This document shows, one piece after another, positions 28,642 through 42,451 of a DNA stretch of 64,000 nucleotides. How positions within the stretch are numbered: position 1 is the stretch's first letter; each line of letters begins with the position of its first letter. Source of the DNA: Urechis unicinctus. Its lineage: Eukaryota; Annelida; Polychaeta; Xenopneusta; Urechidae. Below the pieces are notes generated by a model that saw only the letters and a list, made by a program, of their open reading frames with translations, was not told the origin of the DNA and made no database searches. The DNA lies in the NCBI GenBank assembly GCA_034190875.2, contig CM067343.1, positions 18,354,818-18,418,817 of the forward strand. The letters are read 5' to 3'. The position numbers were made by a program, and so were the translations under genes.

Positions 28642-31035
28642 CTGAAGCGAGGAAACTGGCCTAGGATCGATATTACCATTTTTGGCATGTCATGGGGTTG
28701 TGAAGGTTTTGAGCGTCTAGAGTGACGATTATGAAATAACACGACACCCCGACATCAGGCGATACCATGAAACCCACAAAAGCACATAGGACTGTTGATC
28801 CAAAGTCTTAAGGCTGGGCGGCTGTTAAATATACGGAGTCATCTGATTTACAGCTTCAAATTAAACAGAGAATTCCAAGTGGTTTTAAGAGACGCTATGA
28901 CAAGATGCTATGACAATAACGCTTTGGCTAACAGGTGGCGTCTTCACCTATTTCCTTGGGCGGGAGACTCGAGTGAGCGCTCTTAGTGAAGCTATAAACT
29001 CTTTTGTTTTATGGCGTTACAATAGGATATACATAATGTCTACCCTAGTGGGACAGTGAGCTGGCCTCAAATCACCCACTTCATTAGACTAATGTGACAA
29101 ATCAGAAGGACAAAATATAAACGGAAGTGTTATACATGAATATGAAATATAGCCTTCATTTTCAGGCACGTTCGATGGGACGGTAGTTTTTATACGATTC
29201 TATATAGAAAGTCTTTACTTGTCATATTTGTCAGGAAGCCATTCGATGAACGCGAAGATCTAGCAAAAACATAAATTAGACAATTTGCATGTTAACCAAA
29301 TGATCTATACAGTATCTTGTAGCAACTATGATAACTATGTAATACAAGGAACGTTGGCGCCCATGCCAAGACAATGCAGTTTGCTTATTAACAAACCTTC
29401 AAGCTTGCAAGATAAACAATGGTGGTTTTCTACAATGAGGAGTATGGGAACAGGATTTAACCAGTTGGTGTACATGTAGAGTCAATCATCGGTGTCAGTT
29501 CCGTTAGGAATACTAGTAGACGTTATCTTGTGAGTTTACCAGTCCGGCGCATATATTTGAATTGGAAATGTACCAGCTGGAATCGTATCTTCAGGAGGGT
29601 CACTTATGGGGTACTGTACATCCATGGCTCGTCGTTAACCTAAATGGAAAGAAACATGATAGCACAATCAGTCCAGAATGTTTCGGGTAATGGTAAAAAT
29701 GTTATGATTGACTGCGTGTAGTGTCTATATCTATTCTGTAGGGTACTAAACCGCACTCAGTTGAACCAGTTCGGTCGAACTGGCAGCTGGTCGTTAAAAC
29801 TAATTGTCATAATAAAGGGGGAATTCTGTATGTTTGTATTCAATAAGACACGTTGTGACCTCTTAAATGAAGAATCGTCGCTGCTGAATTTGATTACCAA
29901 ATGGATGCTTTTACGATGGCGCCTGGACGTATTGCAACAGTAACTTATATGGTGATAAAGGCGAGAGGAAGAAAGGTGTTGATATCCGTTCTATCCCGCA
30001 ATGTTCGTTTAGACTAGTGTGTACTCTCTGTCAAAACCAGTGACCACTTAAACCAATCCAAAGACGGGGATTGCTTTTAATAGAAGTAGCAGGCTTTATT
30101 TGATATAATTTGCATATTGATTATGTACGTTCATCGAATGTACCATGCAGTAAAATCTATGTACCTATTGCTTGATATATGAGAGTATTCAAACATCCAG
30201 TAAATTCGGAGTGATTGAAATGAAATGCAAATTGAATGAGAACATACATAAATTAGTATGGGGTAGCCGGGTGAATATATGTTACTTCGGTTCATCCTGG
30301 GTTAGCTGTTGAATAATCATGTTCTTTATATCACCGTACCAGTTAGTTTATCTTGACCCATACACACAACGTTTGAGGATATATTTGTCCAATAGAACGC
30401 TAATAAATATCCACGTGCTCTTCAAAAATCAGTCAATCATCAATCCCCGGATGTATGATGGAGATGAACTATAAGGCTCCTACCCAAATGATGGCAATTT
30501 ACTCGGGTGATGACATAGAAAAAACATACCTAAGTATAATTGGGGAAATTTTTTAATGTATGCATTCGATATAAGCCATTATTCTTTTGCAATCAACAGA
30601 GCGGATAAAATTCGGACTACATATCACTGTCTATTGACGTGTTGAATTGGCATCAACTTGACCATTGCACTAAAAAGCAATATTCATAGCTTAGATTATT
30701 TTAACATGCGGTCCTCCTGCAGCAAATGGCTTAATCAAACACGATCTACACTATAATCAATATGCTGTCGTCGCGGTGGTAGTTCCTAGATATTTCGTCT
30801 TTGTTATGTTCGTTCCATAGGAGCCGATAAGATGTACGGATACCCCAGCGTCTCGAGTTGTCTGGGGTGCAGAGCAGCATCGCATTAATAGTTTCTTATC
30901 CACAGAACAACTAGTATATCTGTATGAGATCCCCATGTAGACATCTAGTTAACAGAGTAATCTGTTGGCGAAAATCAAACATATAGAATATTATCTTTGT
31001 AACCTTGACCTTCGTTCTAATATGATGAAATCAAG
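28642..31035. other. Unassigned sequence, no gene seen
   Basis: No recognisable gene or repeat match in about 2.4 kb. Short frames (60-64 codons) near 28795, 29285 and 29761 have no domain. CCAGTTCG GT CGAACTGG at 29766-29783 is a perfect 8-bp inverted repeat. Confidence 0.4.
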
Positions 31036-31393
31036 CATACATACATACATACATACATACATACATACATACATACATACATACATACATACATACATAC
31101 ATACATACATACATACATACATACATACATACATACATACATACATACATACATACATACATACATACATACATACATACATACATACATACATACATAC
31201 ATACATACATACATACACACATACATACATACATACATACATACATACATACATACATACATACATACATACATACATACATACATACATACATACATAC
31301 ATACATACATACATACATACATACATACATACATACATACATACATACATACATACATACATACATACATACATACATACATACATACATACA

Positions 31394-31424
<31 letters not shown>
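31036..31424. repeat. (ATAC)n array = (ATGT)n tail of the reverse-strand LINE
   Basis: About 389 bp of ATAC with a single CACACA interruption near 31215. On the reverse strand it reads ATGT and lies immediately after the 3' untranslated end of the LINE relic at 31440-32520. Many LINEs end in short tandem repeats, so the array probably began as the element's tail. Frames through it are artefacts. Confidence 0.9.
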
Positions 31425-31425
<1 letters not shown>

Positions 31426-31439
31426 AGTATGTACATTGA

Positions 31440-32520
31440 AAGCATTTTTATAGCGCGTGTTTCCAGGAAATAATCCTGCGCAAAGGGTCTTAAGAGAGCA
31501 GTTAATGGTTATAGCACTGACTAAAAGGACATTTCTTATGGGTAAATTTAATGGCGTATTCAAACGACGAACGGGGATTGGACGTGCGTTCCACAAATTG
31601 GTGTGGCATTACATAACGCTCTGGCACCGTATGAAAACACATTTGGAGAGCGAAGGTAAGTTGCTGTAGGTAGCATGGCGCGGTTCTATTAACAGCCTTT
31701 AAGGTAGGTTAGATAATTTAGTATTAAATGCAGTTTTCCACAGGGAAGCCAATGAAGGGAACGCATGTTGTATTGAATGTTATCCTCGTGCTTTCCGTTT
31801 GCAACAGGGCGGGCGTAGTATTTTGTGCGTGTTGCAGTTTTGCGATAAGGTGCAAATGGACTCCATGCAGCAGCGAATTGCAATTGTCAAGCCGATATGA
31901 TATAAATGCATGGACAAGATTATCAGTTGTGGATTGTTTCAGGTATTTTCTTATGATGCCTAATTTTCTAATCTGATGTAAGAGAGATAGGGTGTATTTC
32001 ACGATGAGTGGTTTAACAGTTGATTGCAAATCAGAATACCGAGATGTATGACTGTTTCTGATGTCGTTTCGCCAATTTTAACTGGACCAAACTGCAGATG
32101 GCATATGTGACGAGATGCGGAAAATATAATCACAGCTTTATCTTCGTTCGTTTTTAGAGAATTGTTCGCCATGCATGATCTTATTCGTCAGGCCTATTCT
32201 TGCGTAGGAGTAAATGTAATTTAGGTTTCGGTATCATCAGCATATTGATCGATTTGCAGAACATGTTTATTTAAAAGACTGCCATGAGGTGAAATGTAGG
32301 TAGTAAATAATAATGATTCTAGGATCAATGTACACCACATGTTAGTTGGTGAGCTACTTACCTGCCTTCAACACGGACATGTTGTTAGCGGTTTGAGAGG
32401 TATGACTTGAGTAATGTGCGGCCCTTTCCTCGTTGGCCGAAACTGTCGGACAGGCGCCGTAGCAGAATTTCATGATCGGTAGTATCAAACGCATGAGAGC
32501 AACAGCCAGTTCTTGCGCGT
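31440..32520 (-). pseudogene. L2/CR1-like LINE relic: RT domain, C-terminus and 3' end
   Basis: Read on the reverse strand, the following appear in order. AFDTTDHEILLR at 32492-32457 (RT palm) leads into RRLSDSFG. LLKSYLSNR follows in another frame. QYADDT, with YADD at 32244-32233, is the catalytic aspartate pair. IIRKYLKQSTTDNLVHAF, then SYRLDNCNSLLHG (within 32029-31724), is the thumb region. SLHWLP comes after a frameshift. SYGARALCNATP near 31634-31599 corresponds to the usual A.LWNSLP block. A 3' UTR-like GCGCTATAAAAATGCTTTCAATG lies against the ATGT array. Multiple stops and frameshifts make it inactive. The endonuclease and 5' part were not recognised. Confidence 0.88.
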
Positions 32521-33819
32521 TCACTGCAATGGAATATTGGCCATCAAGTGAAGCAGAGCCAAAATGAGGTCATATATCCACGCAGTCATAATGAAGTGTG
32601 TCATTTCCTCTGAAGTGTTGTGAGGTAACCGATTTACTCTCACAGAGCGCGATCTTGTGTTGATATTGTATGGTGCTAACATACTTAGTAGTATGATTCT
32701 TGCGAAGCGGCGTCAAGCCTCAAAGCTTGTATCAACTGGCTTTCTTATTCAAGTTTTAATCTGAGCCTCCAGGCTTTCCTATTTACGAGCATAAACTGTG
32801 GCGTTTGTCTGTTCTACCTCAGAGGTTCGGAGTCACGCACAGGGTGAAGGACAACAATAGCCTACTGGTGACCGACAATGTCAGGAGCTTTTATCTCGCC
32901 GACGCAGGGCTTTTTAATCACATTCAAGATTTGATTATGAGGCTCCAATCACTTTTGTTCAAGAATATTACCCTTTCGTGAACCTGTTAAACCTTGCAGT
33001 CAACTTCGTGAAGCTTTAATAGAGCTTGTAGCTGACCAGCATTGTCGGAAGTGCTTTCATCCATCCAAATTTGTCCGCCGTAACCTTAAACATGCTGTCT
33101 CAAAAACTACTTAAGTCACCGTCATAAATAGTATAGGATACCCCGAGCAGCACCGTGTTCAATGAGCTTCTGTGAAAGGGTGACGCAGTTATGGGAAAAC
33201 GTCAAGGTACTTTTAAAGCACCTAGAAAAATTCGGTCTGCAAGAGGACCAAGTCATATGACTGTAACTTATATAGTGAGCTTCTAGATTAGGCAAATGCT
33301 ATTATTACATTGCGTTCCAGACATACTCTATCTGTGACGAGGCATGTCTAATTCCATGCCTTATAAAACCCTGTGCCAATATCGATTTTACTTATGAAAG
33401 TGGCATGTCGCATGCCAGATCCACACTTAATCACTCAATGGTTTAAGAGAATCGAGCGCCATTCATCGTACGATATGAATGCATTCATGATGTTAATAAT
33501 AAGTCGGTCATAGTCCGGTTATCTTAAAATTGTGCTTTAGAGTGTTACATGTAGATATCGCCAAATTACCATCGGGTACTAAACGTAAGTGGAAGAGTGA
33601 AAAGGGTAATGGCATGGCTTTTTACAAAGGCACCCTGCGTTAAATGTTGGCTAATACTGAAGTTGCCACGGGAGCCTTATCGTGCACGAACCCGTGTTGC
33701 TGCGAGCATGTTGAGCTATTTCATGATGACATAATTTATGCTTGCGTGGCATCTTCTCTCCGCAGTATTCTGACTAGTCGATGAAAGGATCACCGGGGTG
33801 GGTGGACCTCCGAAGTCTA
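32521..33819 (-). other. Possible 5' remainder of the LINE, otherwise unassigned
   Basis: By position this would hold the pre-RT part of the reverse-strand LINE. The reverse-strand translation is broken by stops and I could not match it to any LINE block, so assignment is by context only. No other gene was seen. Confidence 0.3.
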
Positions 33820-33841
33820 ATATATATATATATATATATAT

Positions 33842-33935
<94 letters not shown>

Positions 33936-33957
33936 ATATATATATATATATATATAT

Positions 33958-34003
<46 letters not shown>

Positions 34004-34095
34004 ATATATATATCTATCTATATATATATATATATATCTATATATATATATATATATATATATCTATATATATGTATATATATTTATATCTATAA
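33820..34095. repeat. (TA)n array with TAGA/TATC interruptions
   Basis: About 275 bp. The left half has TAGATA units and the right half TATCTA units, complementary variants, so the array as a whole is close to self-complementary and could fold as a long hairpin. Confidence 0.95.
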
Positions 34096-35211
34096 TGCTT
34101 TCGATTGTTTAACAACGTTCAATTGTGTAAGTTTGCTTATGCATATAAACAGAAACAAGCAATTTCCCGTTTGCATTTTCCGCCATGGTAGGCCAATAGA
34201 ACTGACTATAAGCGATGCTTTCACATCGCTTTCAGCTGGTAACTCTCCATGACATATACTTGAAATGTTTGCATTGAAAATTGTAATTCGAGATGCCACT
34301 GGATTGAACGCTAATAAGCATCTGTGTAAATACAAATTTCAAGTTACCTAAGACAGTTGAAATTGCTGCTGTGGTGTTAAGCTATAATCCGGTTGGCACT
34401 GTTATGAGAATAAGACCTATACACACCCTAATACCCCTAAGTTAACAAACGCACTTCAAAAAGCCAACCAAATCTCTTCCAGTGTCGCGTCCGTCACTTA
34501 ATAATAAAATATCTAGCACACAGAAGATATTACTTTCAGCTAACATTTGGCAGCAGGTTAATTCGTTGTTTTTGTCGCGATATTTGAAGACGGCAGGGTA
34601 TTGCCTATTGAAGGATTGATTTAACAGACAATTACAAGATACCATCTGCGTAAAGCAGATCGTTGACTACATAACAAAGTACTTACGAACTCAATGTAAT
34701 GAAACCACGCATGCTTGAAAACGGGTCCATTTCAGAAAGCAATGGTTTAACTTAATGTAATGCTGCTTTACCTTTCAGCATCAAACTGTCTGCTGCGATT
34801 GGTAGATAGGCGTATGTTATTTAAATGCGCACATTCGTACAGTTAAAATTTAACTTCATGTTGTTGTGTGCCGAAGGCGTGCAGATGACCAAAGCGATGG
34901 TAATTAAGAAAAGAAGTCGATGTACTGCTAAGTAATTGCATCAAGTCCATAAATGTACCTGAATGTTGTCGAAGTAATCAGTGCGTAGAGTTCTCTGAAT
35001 AAATGTCTGCGACAATTCGATTTGGCTTAAATACATATGACGTGCTTAATGGCTAGAACTGTTGGGCAAAGTAGGCTTAAAACCTATCAGCGTATATCGT
35101 CATTGGTCAAAATTGTCTTGGTTATGCTTCGCTAATTTAACGCGTTGAAGGGTTCGGGGTTCATTATTGTTTGTTTGTTTTTTCTACTCGTTGTTGCACT
35201 TTGTTTACTTT
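34096..35211. other. Unassigned sequence, no gene seen
   Basis: No recognised domain, RNA or repeat copy. Frames are at most 81 codons. Confidence 0.4.
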
Positions 35212-35632
<421 letters not shown>

Positions 35633-35717
35633 CCATATTAATTCTATCAGGTACCGCAATGCCATCCACCACTGTTTTGCAATAATGGTGCACCCCTGTC
35701 TGTCAGTTACATTGCCA

Positions 35718-35862
35718 TCCATCTACCACAGTATCGGCTCATTGGGTTAGAGAATAATGACAATCCGTCTAAGTTCAACCAGTGATTTGCTCGTAAAGAT
35801 AGGTAAAAATGAACCGGAGAGCGCTTAAAAACGTACTTACTGTAGGTTGTGCGACTACTGCG
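35718..35862 (+). repeat. H repeat, copy H1
   Basis: Matches 43444-43589: TCCATCTACCACAGTATCGG, GTTCAACCAGT.ATTTGCTCG, GAGCGCTTAAAAA and ACTGTAGGTTGTGCGACTAC. A third, partial match (CAGAGTATCGGCTCACTGCA type) lies near 62239-62280. The frame starting at 35809 runs through H1, but the frame is not conserved in H2. Confidence 0.8.
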
Positions 35863-36076
35863 GCAGTAATGGCTCAACAGCACAAGCAATGTCATTGTAT
35901 ATTCGAAGAAGTGCAGTCTCAGTACAATATGCAGGTTTGTAGGCCGGCTGATACTATTTGTCAAGTCTGTCTGAAATCGACGCTACAACCTTCTCTGTTA
36001 TTGGTGATAATAAGCTCAATGTTAATGCCTCTGTCTGTCAAACACATTGCCAACGTAAATTGCTCTAATGAGGACC
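35863..36076. other. Short unassigned spacer
   Basis: Contains part of an open frame beginning at 35809, which has no recognisable domain and ends inside the TA array and beyond. No gene is called. Confidence 0.35.
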
Positions 36077-36107
36077 TATATATATCAGTATATATATATA
36101 TAGATAC

Positions 36108-36189
<82 letters not shown>
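36077..36189. repeat. (TA)n array
   Basis: About 110 bp, with TAGATACATT interrupting near its left end. Confidence 0.95.
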
Positions 36190-36193
<4 letters not shown>

Positions 36194-36708
36194 AATCTCT
36201 GTTTTCTCTTTTTGAACATTGTATATGTTCTCTTACCTATCACTTTTACTTTGTACAGACATCGGATTGCGGTTCACGGTTCACGTGTCAGGTTTGGTTG
36301 GTTCGAAAGTTATCGTATTGAATCGGTTGCCGGACAATAGTAGACAGACGTATTTCTGTGTGTATGTATGTCATTTACTTATCAATTTATTCATTAGGCT
36401 CGGTTGATATTGTGGGGTTAATCATTGACAATGCTTTAAATGAATAACACATCGTCAGGTTAAATTAGAAACTACAGTAAAGGTAGTAGGTAGTAGGATC
36501 CATCAATTTATACCTGCATGCTTCGCGGCCGTTTTCACTAGACTCCCCATGTTCTTGCTATTTTGAATAGGGATGGATTTTGAATATATTATTGTTGTGC
36601 TGTCCGTGTTCGTCTTCAATCGGTTTCCACAATTTCGATAGAGGTTATATTACGTACAGTCAGCACTCTATGATAGAACGATTACAGTCAACACTCCATT
36701 GATAGAAA
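36190..36708. other. Spacer between TA array and A2, containing M1 and a small tandem duplication
   Basis: Holds the M1 block (36337-36437). Just before A2 it holds a two-copy repeat of about 30 bp: ACAGTCAGCACTCTATGATAGAA then ACAGTCAACACTCCATTGATAGAA (about 36656-36708). No gene seen. Confidence 0.5.
36337..36437 (+). repeat. M repeat, copy M1
   Basis: Diverged match to 56142-56237. Shared pieces are TAGAC.GAC, GT.TTTCTGTGTGTATGT versus GTAGTTCTGTATATATGT, ATCAATTTATTCATTAG versus ATCAATTACTTATTAG, and ATATTGTGGGGTTAATCATTGACAATGC versus ATATTATGGGGTCCATCACTGACAATGC. Both copies lie to the right of a TA array. Confidence 0.55.
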
Positions 36709-39700
36709 TACCCGGCAGTATAAAAAGAACCAAATGGCAACTTGCGCATTAATTGTGATATTATCCATATATTCGACCATTTGTTCTTAATTTTCTGTCA
36801 TTTTTATGTTTTAAATTACGCTTGAGCATTGATATTAGCTAACCATTTTCATTAATTGCGATATTATCGATGTATTCGACCTTTTTTCTAAATTTAAGCT
36901 GAACATTTTTCGTTGATTACTGCACGCCTTTTTAGGTATGCAATACGCGTTAAACTGAGGACAACAAATCTATAGAACGAGCGTAACTAACTTGTTGTGT
37001 GTCTTAGAATGGTCATTTTTTCCATCCGGTATTTAGCACGAGGCTCTCAAGGTTCGTTGTACATTGCACGAACCATCACCAGAAGCTCCCACTAAGTTTT
37101 TTGGAGTATGCAGCATGCATTAATATGTGTGCACCATATGGTGTGTATCCAAACGCATCGCTGCTTCTTTGTTGGCTACAGTGTGCGACAGGACGACACC
37201 TTGCATAATTAAGTAAGCAATCAACACCTAGTGTCACACCTTTATCGCCACATTAATCAGGCTTCAAATTACTGCATATATAAAAACTGCCTGATGCAAC
37301 CCGTAGGGCCATTCATCTCGAGCGTGTCTGACATAGGATCCCTTGTGATGGGGAACTTAAAACGGTCCTTTACTCGAGAAATTTTACGCCAAAAGCTACT
37401 GAGAAACCGAGCGTTTTTTTGGCGTAGAACAGCGATGTAATGCAAATTGGACACCACCGAATAAGCTAGTAAAGTGAATGTATGCAAGGACACGTTATGG
37501 ATAATTTGTCACCCGGATGTCCTGCGCGTACATATGACAAATGGACCGACGCGTCCTCGTGCGCTTAGCAAAATGATGTATTCTGGGTGATATATCATCT
37601 GTAAAGTGTGATTGCATGCATTCATTTACAGCTATCACGTCAAAAGATCGACGACATTTGGATAATGATTGAACTTTCTGTGTGTAGAGGCATATTTCCG
37701 TAATCCATCAAGTGCCTTAAATGTTATAATTATGCTCACAATGTTGTCAATATCAGTATTATCATGAAATATAACGTGTAATTGATCGATGATTCTCCAG
37801 GAAGTGATATCATGAGGCGACCTCGATTTGCAATTGAATGATAATGACCAGCCGTTAAGGCTCACCTTGTCTTGTCAAAGACTTGTTAGATTGATCACTC
37901 ATTCGCTTTGACTTTTGATGTAAATGTAGACTGGAATGTCAGCAGTAGAAACCTCCCAATAATAATAGCTGCATGTAATTATAAAAAATTGGGTAGTCGC
38001 TGGTACGGCTACTTTTGTGGCACCTATTTCCTAATATGCCCAGTTGACTGAGAATAGATAATAGGATAAAAAGTTTTTTTTTATAATTGTAGAGAGTTCA
38101 TGCGATAAATTAAGAAAACATTATGGTGATACATTTATTGTAACCTTCAAAACAATCGAATTATGAGGTTAAGTAAAAGCTTAAGTATAACCAATTAAAG
38201 TTATTCTTGCGTTAAACATAATAAAAAGTAATGTTGTAAATGTATCCATACTAGATAACCGATTATGGTACAGACTTTGTATTGGAAAACAAATATATAT
38301 GTGTGACATGATATAGTGTGAGAGCTTGTACATAAACGCCGGCCAACGCCGCACACACACAGACATCATCTGAACGATGCCACCCCTAGCCATGCGGACC
38401 TGATTGGCTATCTTAATAGAGCTTTGTGAAGCCTCGTATCATAAGCATTCGATTGCTTTGCCTTTGCAATGAAATAATCTATATCGGCCAGTACGCTTCT
38501 CGCTTCTATCAACAGAGCGTCCTAACATCAGTAAATGATTAGGCTTCTCTCTCATCCATTCAACAACACGATGAGTACAGTAATAGAGCTAACTCAGAGG
38601 TTAGTTATGTTGATGCACGAGGCAGTAGTTTCACCACAAGATTGTGACGCTGAGATTATTAACAAGGCAAAGATATCTATCGTAATAGGCCCATACACCA
38701 ATATTAATATCCAGAAAACTGTAGCAATCCGATTAATTCATTTGCAGCTGCTTCATCTCGAAATGTAAACGTTCACACCCCGAGGGCTAGTTATCTGCCT
38801 TATATTCCGCTAATGACGCCAAGTGCACAGGAAATGTATATAACCTAAGCCTGTCGAAATGTCAAGATGCTGTCAAAAACGGGTGGTTAAATTGTTCCTA
38901 ATTAATCATTATGGGCCTCTACTACCATTTACACAGCAAATTAATTCAATCTATTGGGAACAATACGGGAGAATCGCATCTGCCGCGGACAGAGAATCTA
39001 ATCTAGAAGCAATCTCCTTGCTTGACTGAAAATAAATCTATCAGAATGGATTAGGAGCTAAACGTAATTGCAATTAGAGGTCAACGGTAGTAGTGTGCAT
39101 TGTACATTATCATTTATCGTCTTCTTATGAGTCACTATGTACAGAAAACATTAGCTCAATTAGAAACAGCATATAATCCGCACCGTCAGTATTGGAAAGT
39201 TTCATTCCAAGTTGATGATATTGTTAGATTAGGTAATTGCATCGTAACGTGAATTGAACTCGATATCTACCATTTGTGAGCATTCGTCATTATAGTTATA
39301 CCAGTTAATTCCTTGTGTCGGCAATGTAGACATCGAGAGTCTAAAAAGGCTAGATTAAATTTAGCGAGAGCACACCAAATCATAGGAATATTGCCTTCCA
39401 ATACGACACAGTAACACAAAATTGGGCCCAGTTCCCTTATTAATGCAAATGCAATAATAGAACACTTTTACCGAGCAACGATTTATTTTGATTTAATGAA
39501 GGGATTTCATGTATTTTGTTCTTAAGGGACGTTTTTGTAATAAGCTGTGGTATACTCTTTGTAATTGTTTGAAATATCTGAAATACCACGATTGTGGAGC
39601 GAGGATACATTATTGCAGGCATTCATTAGACATAACCACTGAGATTATTGAATTGTTTGATGGGCCTGAATCTTGTCTGTAAATTACTTGCAAGGAGTAC

Positions 39701-39907
39701 TTACTGTCCCAAAGACATAATCGTCGTCGTGACAACTTCTCAGCTGACAATAGGTTCAGTTTAAATGCACATAATAGAGGGGGGCTCGGTTTTGGGATAG
39801 CATAGATAATATCGCTGTATGGATATACATGGATCACGATGACTTTGAATTCTGATTTATTGTGCCATCGGCCATTTTGCACAACCATATACGCTACTAT
39901 CACGGCT
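36709..39907 (+). repeat. A-family repeat, copy A2
   Basis: Longest A copy. Its left end TACCCGGCAGTATAAAA and right end CTACTATCACGGCT align with A1. It has a private direct duplication of about 100 bp near its left end: CATTAATTGTGATATTATCC at 36749 and CATTAATTGCGATATTATCG at 36849. Compared with A1 it carries extra bases near 39740-39785. No conserved frame. Confidence 0.9.
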
Positions 39908-41112
39908 TGCCTCCATCCACGAAGCAAACGCAGTAATGGGGTATTGCAGTTAAGCATGCCGCAGCGTCTCACCAGGGCCGGAATGAGTGTCGTTCATCAA
40001 CATGGATATATTACATCGGTAACGAAAAACACGCACCATTTAAGGAATATTACGCATAGCCTCCCTATCAACAGATTACTTTATATAAACACAAGTATCA
40101 TCTCGTAGCTTCTCTGCCGACCTAAGATCATCGGCTAGATTATTTTACAAACAGATTATACAACAAATCTTTACAGCTCTACATATGTGTTACGTGATTA
40201 TATAGAATCTACTCTAGCTTAATATGGATAAATCAACTTTCGAATAATGCGTATGCAATAGGGAACTATGCCGTTATTGGGCCATTACGACGGACCATTA
40301 TAAAATTTACCATATCCAAATATGGCCAGTTTACCATAACCGAATATGTTTCGGTTAAACAGAAAGCGGCACGACAAAAATGGAACCGTTATGCAGCTTA
40401 TGCATTAATTCCAGGTGGCAAATCACCGTTTATGATTAGTTTAATGATATCAAGCATATATAATCCTACCATGACACTTTCTGCCCAAAAAGAGCATATG
40501 ACTTAGTATGATAATGCTTAGATGTCCATCGAAGCTTCATCTGTATTAGTACGTGCATGCACCAATGTCTGAAATAGTATTCAAATAACCATAAACCATG
40601 TACATCATGGACCCTGTTGTCATGATTTGGAAACTTAGCGGAGCATGACTTAATTAAGTTTCATTAGCAATTCTGAACATCCACTGTAGTGTATACGATA
40701 CCGTTAATATGACACAAATTGGCTGTCACAAAATCGGAAGAAAATAACGATCTATCATAGGAAGTTGCTGATAATCCATTGTTTTGTGGCACGCTTGTTC
40801 GCTTCTATTAAGCAGAATACCAAAGTTATCATTATGCAATGTCCAAACAAGCGTCGACTGAAAAAATACAGTTGGGATACTGGTTCGCTACAAGATTAGT
40901 CCACTGAGGTTATAACATATTAATGGTGAGGCATCAGTCGAATTCGTTCACTAATAACTGGAAAATTGCCTCATGCTAATGTCTAACATCTGTCCTTACG
41001 ATATTCGGACGTCACAAATATAAAGATACGCTTTTATTGGGTGCTGTACCAGTACAATCAAGTATATAAAATTCCTAAATTACCTAGGCGAATGTGGCTA
41101 GAAATTACGCTT
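39908..41112. other. Unassigned sequence between A2 and K2a, with a hairpin pair
   Basis: No gene recognised. In copy 1, A1 is followed after about 10 bases by B1. Here A2 and B2 are separated by about 1.5 kb of which this is the main part, so it may be inserted DNA. Two adjacent inverted repeats occur at 40310-40325 (CCATAT/ATATGG) and 40338-40356 (AACCGAA/TTCGGTT). Confidence 0.45.
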
Positions 41113-41285
41113 CTAGAAGGATATTTTTAGTTAAGTCGTCCAGCAATAAATATGACCCATTATGCAATTCATCGCAAACAAACTCACTGTTTTTATGTGT
41201 ATTGAAAAGAGATAAAGAGAGAAGGCTTTCCTTAAAACATCAGAGATTATCCCATAAACATATACCTCTTTTACGTAAGCTTTGA
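41113..41285 (+). repeat. K repeat, left half of copy K2
   Basis: Matches K1 from GGATATTTTTAGTTA to TACGTAAGCT (about 41281). Similarity then stops and resumes at 42198, so the copy is split. Confidence 0.55.
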
Positions 41286-41406
41286 TTTAGAATGTATAAA
41301 AGAAACATATACAATTCAGTATCTTTTGACCTCGAACTAGCAATAAGATTGATAGCTTGTCATGTCGTGAAAGGCACATGTAACTATCCAGGGCCCACAT
41401 AAAGCG

Positions 41407-41690
41407 GTTGAAACTGGCGACGCTTGGCCGAGCATATCAATAGGAGCAATATCTTGCTATATGGCTTACCTACAGGAATGTCCCTGCCCTATCATATACA
41501 GGTACTGAAACCATCAGCTGGTTCCGGGCAGTTGGGTAGGCACAGAACATCCAGGTCCTAGCAGTCGGCAATCATCTCGTAGCCCCTCATCATTTGGGCT
41601 GTGGCAGCTGGCTATATAAAGAAAGGATCATTGTTTGGGGATAGAGCAAAGGATTTAACTACGCAAGGCAAGAGTTGCGCATATATCTTG
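41407..41690 (+). repeat. B repeat, copy B2
   Basis: Partner of 21859-22125, same orientation, moderately diverged. Lies between the two halves of K2, so it, or a larger segment carrying it, appears to interrupt that repeat. Confidence 0.75.
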
Positions 41691-42197
41691 CTGCCAGAAG
41701 GATAGACCCTGGTCAGTCTCTCTGCTGTTACCTAGATCTTCCACGCTTCTTTTCATCCATTCTAGCGTAATATTGTGCTATGCTTCTAACACGTCCAGCA
41801 TGTTACTGTTTCAGTGATAGAGCTTAAATAAGTGTTCCATGCATATTTATTTAAATAGATGGCAGGTGAATCAAATGTTGACGAGGTTATATTAGTAATA
41901 ATATTGATACTAATAATCCGACTACGTATAAAGCAAACATACAGTAGCAGAAAGAAAAGAAAGCAAACCAAGAACTGCTTTATGAAAAATATTGTAATTT
42001 ATGTCTCTTCGGTTAGTAAGCACTAAAACTTAAACGACATGTAAGTATGTAGAACTCATAAACAAAACTTTAACAGCTACTTGGGCAATGCTGGTTTTCG
42101 GGTTACCTTGCGTAACTGGCATACCAGACTGCTTGCTGAACCCTACCCAATAACCAACTGGCGTGTGCTGAATAGGGAATGGTATTCCCAAGAATCT
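41691..42197. other. Unassigned sequence between B2 and K2b
   Basis: No gene recognised. Contains a GGGAAT/ATTCCC inverted repeat near 42175-42189. Confidence 0.4.
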
Positions 42198-42451
42198 CAA
42201 TACAACTACCAATCAATCACTAGAACAAGCCAAGACGATGGGATCATTTATTTAGAAAGTATATTGGTTGATGAGAGACGTGACAAAATGATTGTTCAGT
42301 GAATTATGTATCATGTCTCAGGACGAAAGCAGCCGATAACATTCATCGTGTTTTTGTCTACATGGAAAAGCTGGATAAACTGAACAGCAATTGGGCCTTT
42401 ACGTAAAGCAATATTTTTGTACTTAAATAAGTCCATAAATCATTAAGATGC
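42198..42451 (+). repeat. K repeat, right half of copy K2
   Basis: Matches the right half of K1: CCAATCAATCACTAGAACAAG, then GAACAGCAATTGGGCCT and ACGTAAAGCA, ending near CATTAAGATGCC. Moderately diverged. Confidence 0.55.
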
